DNA from: Planctomyces sp.
GTDB taxonomy: Bacteria; Planctomycetota; Planctomycetia; Planctomycetales; Planctomycetaceae
Assembly (NCBI GenBank): GCA_005809115.1
Contig: SYLK01000963.1
Location: forward strand, 1-7,812
Direction of reading: 5' to 3'
DNA: 7,812 nucleotides
A program made the position numbers and the translations under genes. Shown here one piece after another: positions 1 through 6,008 of this stretch. Numbering within the stretch: position 1 is the first letter of the stretch; each line of letters begins with the position of its first letter. The notes below the pieces were generated by a model. The model did no database searches. It saw only the letters and a program-made list of their open reading frames with translations, and was not told the origin of the DNA.

Positions 1-594
1 CATCCGGAATGGCTCTGGTTTCCGCCGGCGGCGGCTCTGATTGTGGTCACCGTGTGGCTTGGTTCCGGACGCGCTGCTGCCATGGAATTCCGCGGCCCGG
101 AGCGGCTGCTGCTGTTGCTGCCCGGCATCAGCGGCGTCATTCGTGACATGAGATTCTATACCCTGACACGGATGCTGAGTCTGCTGATCGAGAAACAGGT
201 CCCCTTGCCCGATGCACTGCTGGTGGCGGGATCGACTTGTGGCAGCGATGACCTTGACCGGGCCTGCCGGCAGACTGCAGAACAGGTGCGAAAAGGAACA
301 GCCAGCGGAATCCTGCCGGGGTCGCGGTGGAGGCGCGGTCAACTGCCGCCGCTGCTGCGGGCGTGTCTCCAGCAGACTGCCACGGATGGAGATCGCTTTC
401 ACATCCGACTGAAGGCGATTACAGAGCATTACCGCACGCGTCTGGAGTTCAACACGGCCTGGCTGACTGCCGTCCTGCCCTGCCTGCTGCTGGTGATCAT
501 CGGAGGCGGGACAGTTCTGTTGTATGCGTCCAGTGTCTTCTGGCCGGTCATTGAAATTTATCGCAGCGCGTCAGCCGATCGGGCTCCGCTGTGA
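1..594 (+). CDS. GspF-family inner-membrane platform protein, C-terminal part (5' end outside window)
   Basis: The frame is open from the first base, so this is the last 197 residues of a longer protein. GspF/PilC proteins are polytopic inner-membrane platform subunits that link the cytoplasmic ATPase to pseudopilus assembly. Visible: a hydrophobic segment at about residues 6-20, then a cytoplasmic helical domain starting near residue 44 with the family pattern R-x-L-T-x-M-L-S-L-L-I-E-x-x-V-P-L-P-D-A-L, and a C-terminal membrane segment at about residues 150-180 ending in FWPVIEIY, as in the usual GspF end. This matches the second T2SSF domain plus the last helix. A GTG at 43 could be mistaken for a start, but the membrane segment begins upstream of it, so the gene must start outside the window. 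The next GspF-like gene follows after about 45 bases. The family call is firm; the role in this particular machine is inferred from the operon. Confidence 0.85.
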   Translation, partial: HPEWLWFPPAAALIVVTVWLGSGRAAAMEFRGPERLLLLLPGISGVIRDMRFYTLTRMLSLLIEKQVPLPDALLVAGSTCGSDDLDRACRQTAEQVRKGTASGILPGSRWRRGQLPPLLRACLQQTATDGDRFHIRLKAITEHYRTRLEFNTAWLTAVLPCLLLVIIGGGTVLLYASSVFWPVIEIYRSASADRAPL

Positions 595-639
595 TCACAC
601 GGTCCGGTACTTCCGTCCGGAAAGCAATTGGTGTCATTG

Positions 640-2055
640 ATGGTGCTTTTTCGATATCAGGCGATTCAGTCCACAGGCGTACCCGTGTTCGGGATGGAGG
701 AGGCCGACGACGAGTCGGCACTCCGCGCGAGCCTTGCAGGACGTCGCCTGACACTGGTTCAGTCCATCGTGGTTCTCCAGGGCGGCCCCATGGTCGCAGC
801 ACCGCGGGCTTTTCCCCGACTGTATCAGCTGCGGATCGGTGACCGGCTGCGGGAAGCCAGCCTGACCGGGTTGCCGGCACACGAGGCCGTGCGAGCCATG
901 GCTGCCGAGCCGTTCGAACATCCCCTGCTGCAACTGATGCCGGCAGCCATGCTGCTGAATGGATTTCTGCTGCTGCTGGCTTTCGGCTGGCTGTTGCTGG
1001 CCCCCGGAAGTCTGCTGCCCCTGATCTTGTGTGGCACGCTGGTCGCCCTGATGCCGGGATGCTGGGTGCTGACGTGGTGGACATACGCGGAGCAGCCACG
1101 GCGGCTGCTGCATCGGCTGGCCAGTCGGCTGGAATCCGGTGAAGATCAGGCATTGGTTGCGGCGTTCGGACTGCCGCGCGAGGTGCGGTCAATCATGAAC
1201 GCGAATGTCGCGGCCGAGCAGAAGGCATTGTCGACGGCAGAACTGATCCCGCAGTTGATGGGGAGTCGGTTTCACACGTACCAGCTGCTGCTGAGCCTCT
1301 GCGGTTCTGCGCTGACGCTGGCCGCCTTCCTGCTGGGAACCTGGCTGATCCTGTGGCAGGTGGTCCCGTCATTCGCCCAGCTGCTGCGCGATTTCGACAC
1401 TGAGGTTCCGCCCATGACGAAATCCGTGCTGTTCCTGTCCGACCTGATTGAGGCAGGCAGTTTCCCGGGGTTTCTGACAGCCTGCGGAGCATCACTCGCC
1501 CTCGTGATGGTGATCTGGTTCAGTGTCACATCGGGGCGAGTTTCCGAAACAATTGCTGGTGTTCCGTTGCTGGGAACACCAGTTCGCTGGCTGATGCAGG
1601 CCCGCGTGGCGCGAGTTCTCGCCGCGATGCTGCAGCATCACTGTGATCCGGCCGAATCGCTCCGGACTGCCACTGCCGCCAGCGCGTTCAACGCGGTCAG
1701 GCGTGACGGCGAGGAAATGGCAAACCTGCTGCGGGAGGGAGGTGGCATCGTCCAATATTCGCCGCGGCTGTCCGCTCTGCCGCTGTCGCTGCTTTCCATG
1801 GTGCATTCCCGTCCGGAAGCACACGCACAGAAGTCCTCAGGGCCGGAACTGCCTGCATCCGGCCTCCACTCACCAGGTCTCGCTCAGGATTTCAATGCGA
1901 TTGCCCAGATGCTGGAACGGATCAGCGTCGGACATGGTCGCTTTCTGGGAACTTTCCTGCAGTTCGGAGTTCTCACAGGAGCTGCCGCCGTCACAGCCTA
2001 CATTGTCATCGCGTTGTTTCTGCCTCTGATAAAACTGCTGAATGACCTGGCCTGA
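640..2055 (+). CDS. atypical GspF-family platform protein, second of three
   Basis: From ATG 640 the protein has 471 residues, longer than the roughly 400 usual for GspF. The start MVLFRYQAIQSTG matches the classic GspF N-terminus (hydrophobic-F-x-Y-x-A-x-D/Q-x-x-G), which is why ATG 640 is chosen. In-frame TTG 628 and GTG 631 are alternatives; GTG 631 lies 6 bases after GGAAAG (619-624). A hydrophobic hairpin occurs early (about residues 104-150), where family members normally have the complete first cytoplasmic helical domain. The conserved central part follows: a long membrane helix, then VPSFAQLLRDFDTEVPPMTKSV at about residues 240-262, the GspF loop. The second helical domain (RVARVLAAML...) carries a Pro/Ser-rich insertion near residues 390-410. 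The last membrane segment ends LFLPLIKLLNDLA. Family membership is clear. The remodelled N-terminal half suggests a specialised role, perhaps a heteromeric partner of the neighbouring GspF proteins (inference). Confidence 0.85.
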   Translation: MVLFRYQAIQSTGVPVFGMEEADDESALRASLAGRRLTLVQSIVVLQGGPMVAAPRAFPRLYQLRIGDRLREASLTGLPAHEAVRAMAAEPFEHPLLQLMPAAMLLNGFLLLLAFGWLLLAPGSLLPLILCGTLVALMPGCWVLTWWTYAEQPRRLLHRLASRLESGEDQALVAAFGLPREVRSIMNANVAAEQKALSTAELIPQLMGSRFHTYQLLLSLCGSALTLAAFLLGTWLILWQVVPSFAQLLRDFDTEVPPMTKSVLFLSDLIEAGSFPGFLTACGASLALVMVIWFSVTSGRVSETIAGVPLLGTPVRWLMQARVARVLAAMLQHHCDPAESLRTATAASAFNAVRRDGEEMANLLREGGGIVQYSPRLSALPLSLLSMVHSRPEAHAQKSSGPELPASGLHSPGLAQDFNAIAQMLERISVGHGRFLGTFLQFGVLTGAAAVTAYIVIALFLPLIKLLNDLA

Positions 2056-2110
2056 GGCATGCTGACCGTCGCGACCTGTGTCCATGCTGACGAGGCTTGC
2101 TGAACCTGCA

Positions 2111-2114
2111 GGAG
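2111..2114 (+). promoter_or_regulatory. Shine-Dalgarno GGAG for the third GspF-like gene
   Basis: GGAG lies in the 63-base gap after the stop at 2055. It is 4 bases before ATG 2119 and 7 bases before ATG 2122, so the second ATG has the better spacing. The difference is a single Met residue. Confidence 0.5.
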
Positions 2115-2118
2115 ATGG

Positions 2119-3201
2119 ATGATGTCGACATCGCTCGGATACTATCAGGGTGGCCTGTTCCTGCTGAATCGACCGGAACCAATTCGCCAGGCGTCGCTGC
2201 TGATGGTGCTGGCCTCCGGCGTCGGAAACAACGCATCGCTCCTCAGCGGCCTCAGGGCGCATGCCACGGAAACAGGGGCGCCGTGGTCACCGCGAGTTCA
2301 CCTCCTGCGTATTCTGCTCGAACAGGGACAGCCATTGTCAACAGCGCTGGCTGCCATCTCGGAACTGGTCCCGGAATCGACTCGGACGGCCATCCGTGTG
2401 GGCGAAGATACAGGTACGCTGCGCGACGTGCTGCTGGACGAAGCACGGCGCCTGACGCAGCTGTCGGATCGCCCGGCGCAACTGGGGGCTGACGCAGGCA
2501 GTTTTCTGCTCTGGCTGTGCGTCGTCGGCAGCGTGATGTCATGCCTCGTGTCCTATCTGATGATCTATATCATCCCCAAATTCAAAAGACTTTTTGAAGA
2601 ATTCGATACCGACCTGCCGCTCCTGACGCATCTGCTGCTGGACGTGTCTGACTTCATCGAGCAGTACTGGCCGATCACGATTCTGCCAGTCATGACGATG
2701 GGCGGCGCCGCAGTGGCGTTCCTGATTCTGCATCTGCACCGAAAACTGACCTCCGGCCGGATCGTGTACTCCGAACACTGGCCGCGCTTCTGGGTCCCCG
2801 ACCTGCTGCGCCTGCTGAGTATTTCCTCGGCGTCAGGCCACCCGGCCGGCCCGACCTTGCAGTCTTTCCTGAACGACATGCGCCCAGGGCGCGCCTCACG
2901 TGCCTTCCAGAAACTCGCAGACCGGACTGGCCAGGGACAGGATCTGCTCCAGACCATGCTGCAGATCGGACTCCTGAAGCCGCGGGAAGAAGCCTTCCTC
3001 CAAGCTGCCAGTCGCAGCGGACACCTGGACTGGGGCCTGCGACATCTGGGGCAGACCATCGAGAGACGCAGATTTCGCTGGTGGAACCGCCTGGCACACT
3101 GCGCCGAACCGACGCTCATGCTGCTGCTGGGACTCTGTGTCCTCTTCGTGACAACGGCATTTTTTCTGCCCGTGATCAAACTCATCCATGACCTCTCATG
3201 A
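2119..3201 (+). CDS. canonical GspF-family platform protein, third of three
   Basis: This 360-residue protein has the complete GspF/PilC layout, although it starts without the short N-terminal cap. The first cytoplasmic helical domain is at about residues 22-122 and includes the G-Q-P-L-S-T-A-L turn and the GEDTGTLRDVL motif (residues 95-105), the typical GE-x-S/T-G-x-L signature. A membrane helix (about 130-152) leads into IIPKFKRLFEEFDTDLPLLT (151-170), the hallmark loop of the family. A second helix lies at about 186-206. The second helical domain (about 225-325) is divergent: its G-x-L signature is reduced to S-G-H-L-D near 300. The last helix ends FFLPVIKLIHDLS. Start is ATG 2119 or 2122. 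The 3' end overlaps the upstream-most start of the next gene by 14 bases. In a T2SS-like system it would sit in the inner membrane and couple ATPase motion to pseudopilin insertion (family knowledge). Confidence 0.9.
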   Translation: MMSTSLGYYQGGLFLLNRPEPIRQASLLMVLASGVGNNASLLSGLRAHATETGAPWSPRVHLLRILLEQGQPLSTALAAISELVPESTRTAIRVGEDTGTLRDVLLDEARRLTQLSDRPAQLGADAGSFLLWLCVVGSVMSCLVSYLMIYIIPKFKRLFEEFDTDLPLLTHLLLDVSDFIEQYWPITILPVMTMGGAAVAFLILHLHRKLTSGRIVYSEHWPRFWVPDLLRLLSISSASGHPAGPTLQSFLNDMRPGRASRAFQKLADRTGQGQDLLQTMLQIGLLKPREEAFLQAASRSGHLDWGLRHLGQTIERRRFRWWNRLAHCAEPTLMLLLGLCVLFVTTAFFLPVIKLIHDLS

Positions 3202-3853
3202 ATTCCTCGACCCGACCCCGTCCGCGGGATCTGCCGCAATGCACAAACGGCCTGCTGGATTGACCTGCCACATGATTCAACAAGAAATCCCGAAAATGCG
3301 GAATCCGGAACGAAGGAATCCGGTGACCTCCGGACGGCGATCGCCGGGCTGTGGTGCCGTCACCGCACACAGTCAGGCGAGATGCGACGTCGCGGCGACA
3401 CCGGCAACTGCAGCCACTGGTCGACGGGGGGTTCTGGTAGTCGAAATGATCGTCTGCGCCGTCCTCCTGTCTGTGGTCGCGCTGATCCTGATTCCGGGGC
3501 TGCAGGCGGTCGGGAAGCAACGGCAGGCCATTCAATTCGAAACACTGGCCCTGATCGAGCTGAACAATCTGCAACAGGAACTGCTGCACCGTGCTCCCGA
3601 ACCGCTGCACATCGGCAGACTGCAGCTGTCACAGTGGTTTCAGCGGCGCTATCCAGGTGCTTCGGTGCTGGCCGAGGCTGTGCCTCCCACGGCAACCGAG
3701 CCTGACGCGCCGCTCACCGCGGTTCGACTGACAGTGCGGCGATCAGCCGGAGCAAACACTTCGGAGGGAAGATGGTCGCTTGTCGTGTGGCTGCCGGGTA
3801 AACCGGAATCCGGAGTTCGTGACCCAGCAAGCAGCGAAGGGACAGCCAGATGA
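3188..3853 (+). CDS. GspI/GspH-like minor pseudopilin
   Basis: The frame encodes up to 221 residues. A prepilin peptidase site is evident: GRRG then VLVVE, with Glu at +5 of the mature chain, followed by a hydrophobic helix (about residues 82-104) and an amphipathic continuation rich in Q, E and L. The small C-terminal domain holds an LTAVRLTVRRS strand and a WSLVVWLPGK strand, the kind of pattern seen in GspI. Position, directly before GspJ- and GspK-like genes, fits GspI. Cleavage would be after G81 if ATG 3188 is used, an unusually long leader. Starts at ATG 3239, 3272, 3296 or GTG 3323 are also in frame, and GTG 3323 has the best ribosome binding site (GAAGGA, 5 bases away), giving a 36-residue leader. 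The listed start is the longest option and overlaps the gspF-like gene. The pseudopilin call is good; the exact subtype is inferred. Confidence 0.75.
   Translation: MTSHEFLDPTPSAGSAAMHKRPAGLTCHMIQQEIPKMRNPERRNPVTSGRRSPGCGAVTAHSQARCDVAATPATAATGRRGVLVVEMIVCAVLLSVVALILIPGLQAVGKQRQAIQFETLALIELNNLQQELLHRAPEPLHIGRLQLSQWFQRRYPGASVLAEAVPPTATEPDAPLTAVRLTVRRSAGANTSEGRWSLVVWLPGKPESGVRDPASSEGTAR
3312..3317 (+). promoter_or_regulatory. Shine-Dalgarno GAAGGA pointing to GTG 3323 as an internal start
   Basis: GAAGGA lies 5 bases before in-frame GTG 3323 of the GspI-like gene. It resembles the AAGGGA sequences before the next two genes in the operon. None of the earlier ATG codons (3188, 3239, 3272, 3296) has a comparable site, so translation may begin here. 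Confidence 0.4.
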
Positions 3854-4611
3854 TCACACAGGTCGGCCCGAGCGGCCGGGTACAGTTGCGCGCGGCAAAT
3901 CGCCGCGGAGCACTCTTTCATTATTATCTGGTCTACCTCCTGCTGACCGGCTCCATCATGGCGGCTGCGGGCGTATGTCTGCACGCCCTGCTGAAGTCTG
4001 ACGAGAAAGATTCGCGAGTTGCCTGGCACCTGCAGACACTGCTGCGACTGGAACGGCAGCTCCGAGCAGACACTGGAGACTCGCAGACGATCGCACTGAC
4101 CGACGGGAAACTCCTGTGCCGGTCCGAGCACGACACAGACGTCAGCTGGGCAATCGATCGCAACATCATCACCCGAACTCGGGGTCTTCGGCCCGAGACT
4201 TCAGATCCGGGCGATCCGGACGACCCGGGCGATTCCGCAGACCGGTTCGTGTTCACCTTCGGCACGAGAATCGCGTTCGAGCCACGCGACGGTGCGCGCA
4301 TCGCCGTCCGAATCGCAGAGCTGTCGGCGCATGCCCCGATTCTGGACAGTTCCGTCCGCCGCAACAGAGAACCGCCGCCTGACGACGGCCGGGAAACAGG
4401 CTCAGCGATCAGCAGAGACACTGCGCCGAGAGACACTCCGCCAGGCACCTTAGAGCCATTTGAAGTGGAAATTGTCCTGTTCGGCGCATCGGCCCCGCCG
4501 TCGCCGGAACCTGTGCCGCAGGAACCTGTGCCGCAGGAGCCTGGTGCAGCCGTCAGCGTAACACCAGAAGACGTTCCACAGGAAGACGTTCCGAAGGGAG
4601 CGACGCCATGA
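3850..4611 (+). CDS. GspJ-position pseudopilin-like protein with Pro/Glu-rich C-terminal tail
   Basis: The protein has 253 residues. ATG 3850 overlaps the previous stop as ATGA, with AAGGGA (3837-3842) 7 bases upstream, so the start is secure and translation is probably coupled. A short basic leader ends in RRG at residue 20, followed by ALFHYYLVYLLLTGSIMAAAG, a single hydrophobic helix to about residue 48. This looks like a prepilin leader plus N-terminal helix, but +5 of the mature chain is Tyr instead of Glu. The following LLRLERQLRAD segment and a beta-rich stretch resemble GspJ-type domains of planctomycete clusters (from memory, not searched). Acidic low-complexity segments occur near residues 117-127 (Asp/Pro/Gly) and in the tail from about 215, with EPVPQ and EDVPQ repeats. 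Alternatives are a GspH-like protein or an anchored accessory protein. The GspJ assignment rests mainly on gene order. Confidence 0.65.
   Translation: MITQVGPSGRVQLRAANRRGALFHYYLVYLLLTGSIMAAAGVCLHALLKSDEKDSRVAWHLQTLLRLERQLRADTGDSQTIALTDGKLLCRSEHDTDVSWAIDRNIITRTRGLRPETSDPGDPDDPGDSADRFVFTFGTRIAFEPRDGARIAVRIAELSAHAPILDSSVRRNREPPPDDGRETGSAISRDTAPRDTPPGTLEPFEVEIVLFGASAPPSPEPVPQEPVPQEPGAAVSVTPEDVPQEDVPKGATP
4506..4535 (+). repeat. 15-bp in-frame tandem duplication (EPVPQ repeat)
   Basis: Two perfect adjacent copies of GGAACCTGTGCCGCA, with a degenerate third copy starting at 4536. They encode EPVPQ repeats in the tail of the GspJ-position protein. A second, shorter repeat follows: GAAGACGTTCC occurs at 4567-4577 and 4582-4592, also 15 bases apart, encoding EDVP twice. 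Confidence 0.9.
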
Positions 4612-5003
4612 GACAACGTTCAGTTCCGGCTGCGACCGGAGGGGGTCGTCGGGGATCGGCTTCGGTGATGGCCATCCTGGTGCTGACGCTGCTGAGTGCT
4701 CTGGTGGGCAGTCAGATGCGACGGGTGCTGCTGGAACGACGTCAGATGCGTTCGGAGCTGGCATATACACAGGCGCTGCAGCTGGCGAATGCCGGACTCC
4801 TGCGGGCGACCGAGCAGCATCGGAGAAATCATGGATATTCTGGTGAGACGTGGAATTTTCCAGCGGGGGAAATTCACAAGACAAATTCCGCAGATGTGAT
4901 GATCAAGGTCACGTCAGAACACGAGTGCGTGGTCACAGCGAGGTATCCTGCCAACTCTGATACACCGTTTCAGGTGACTCGCAGAAAGAGGCTTCAGCAA
5001 TGA
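4608..5003 (+). CDS. short GspK/PilX-like minor pseudopilin
   Basis: The protein has 131 residues. ATG 4608 overlaps the previous stop as ATGA and has AAGGGAG (4594-4600) 7 bases upstream. The leader ends in GGGRRG at residue 16. The mature chain starts SASVMAILVLTLLSALVGSQ, with Met at +5; lack of Glu5 is typical of GspK and PilX. After the helix comes RRVLLERRQMRSELAYTQAL and then LANAGLLRATEQ, the Q-A-x-x-L-A-x-A-G pattern that GspK and PilX-type proteins share just after their membrane helix. The remaining domain is only about 65 residues, far smaller than the roughly 300-residue GspK of proteobacteria, so the large globular tip domain is missing. GspK normally caps the pseudopilus together with GspI and GspJ, and the gene order here agrees. 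Subtype (GspK or PilX) is not settled. Confidence 0.7.
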   Translation: MRQRSVPAATGGGRRGSASVMAILVLTLLSALVGSQMRRVLLERRQMRSELAYTQALQLANAGLLRATEQHRRNHGYSGETWNFPAGEIHKTNSADVMIKVTSEHECVVTARYPANSDTPFQVTRRKRLQQ

Positions 5004-5989
5004 TGAGTTCGAAGTACATGTTGGATCATCTGTGGCAGGCTGGGGTCCTTCCGGCTGGCCCGAGGCACGTCGGCATCGGTCGCAGACGGCGAGGTTTTAC
5101 GCTGATCGAGCTGCTGGTTGTGATCGCGATCATCGCCATTCTGGTGGCGTTGCTGCTTCCTGCGGTCCAGCAGGCTCGGGAAGCGGCTCGACGAACTCAG
5201 TGCAAGAACAATCTGATGCAGATTGGCCTGGCACTGCACAATTACGAGATGGCCTATGAAATGCTGCCTCCGGGCTGTGTCAACGAAACCGGTCCGATCG
5301 AGAATCTGCCGGACGGATACCACATGAGCTGGATCGTGCAGTTGCTGCCGATGATCGAGCAGACTGCCCTGTTTCACCAGCTGAATTATTCCGGCGGCGC
5401 TTATGCGTCCGCCAACGGGACGGTCCGCGGGTCCGCTCTGTCCGTCCTGATCTGTCCGTCCGACGGGATTCCGCGGATCGGCGGAGCCGCTGCCCCGTTT
5501 GCGGTTTCCAGTTATGCCGGCTGCTTCGGCGGAGACGATGTGGCGATTGATCAGGACAATAACGGGGTCATGTTTCTGAACAGCAGCATCGGATACGCCG
5601 TGATCCGGGACGGTGCCTCCAATACGATCATGGTGGGAGAAAAGATGTTTGAATCCGGTGGCGCCGATCTGGGCTGGATTTCGGGGACGCGTGCCACGCT
5701 GCGAAACACCGGCGTTGGGATCAATCTCACGGGAAGCCGGAGAAATGCCTCGCTCCCTGTGAACTCGCTCCCTGTGAACCAGCGCAGCGAAGTCCATTCG
5801 GCCACGGGGCAGCCAGTCCCGGCGCCGCTCGCCAGCCAGGCCACGGGCGGCTTTTCCAGTCATCATGTCGGCGGAGCCCAGTTCTGTCTGGCTGACGGAT
5901 CGGTCCGTTTTATCAGCGAAAACATCAATTCCACGACGTTCCAGCGTCTGGGGAATCGCGAAGACCGGCACTACATTGGCGAATTCTGA
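5000..5989 (+). CDS. DUF1559 prepilin-like protein with H-X9-DG motif, first of a tandem pair
   Basis: The protein has 329 residues, usual for DUF1559. ATG 5000 overlaps the preceding stop as ATGA, with AGAGG (4987-4991) 8 bases upstream; ATG 5003 is a second option. A 32-residue leader ends RRRRG, then FTLIELLVVIAIIAILVALLLP, a textbook prepilin cleavage site and helix with Glu at +5. Conserved family parts follow: AVQQAREAARR, C68-K-N-N-L, LPPGC (C93), ICPSDG (C152), SYAGC (C175), IDQDNNG, DGASNTIMVGE (204-214). At the C-terminus H289 is followed by nine residues and D299-G300, the H-X9-DG prepilin-associated motif. The family is multi-copy in planctomycetes and its function is poorly known. 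The location inside a T2SS-like operon suggests it is a pseudopilin or client of this machine (inference). Codons 251-260 carry a 15-bp tandem duplication. Confidence 0.92.
   Translation: MMSSKYMLDHLWQAGVLPAGPRHVGIGRRRRGFTLIELLVVIAIIAILVALLLPAVQQAREAARRTQCKNNLMQIGLALHNYEMAYEMLPPGCVNETGPIENLPDGYHMSWIVQLLPMIEQTALFHQLNYSGGAYASANGTVRGSALSVLICPSDGIPRIGGAAAPFAVSSYAGCFGGDDVAIDQDNNGVMFLNSSIGYAVIRDGASNTIMVGEKMFESGGADLGWISGTRATLRNTGVGINLTGSRRNASLPVNSLPVNQRSEVHSATGQPVPAPLASQATGGFSSHHVGGAQFCLADGSVRFISENINSTTFQRLGNREDRHYIGEF
5750..5779 (+). repeat. 15-bp in-frame tandem duplication (SLPVN repeat)
   Basis: Two perfect adjacent copies of TCGCTCCCTGTGAAC encode SLPVN twice (residues 251-260 of the first DUF1559 protein). 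The segment lies in a variable loop shortly before the H-X9-DG region, where the tandem paralogue differs in length. Confidence 0.9.
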
Positions 5990-6008
5990 AGCATCAGGCG
6001 AAACCGAC

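Noticed and set aside
591..842. Plus-strand frame starting with a GTG that overlaps the first GspF stop
   Set aside because: The overlap looks like translational coupling, but the product is low-complexity Arg/Gly/Ser and runs out of frame inside the next real GspF-like gene.
548..1192. Minus-strand open frame of 214 codons opposite the second GspF-like gene
   Set aside because: Arg/Pro/Ala-rich composition without domains; the plus strand encodes a clear GspF-family protein.
2058..2091. Direct repeat CATGCTGAC (2058-2066 and 2083-2091) in the gap between two GspF-like genes
   Set aside because: A 9-bp repeat 25 bases apart can arise by chance, and no operator or promoter is visible around it.
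2565..3239. Minus-strand open frame of 224 codons opposite the third GspF-like gene
   Set aside because: Arg/Ser-rich shadow of a canonical GspF coding region.
5865..6008. Extended N-terminus of the second DUF1559 gene
   Set aside because: It overlaps the conserved H-X9-DG end of the preceding gene by 125 bases. ATG 6009 just after that stop is far more likely.
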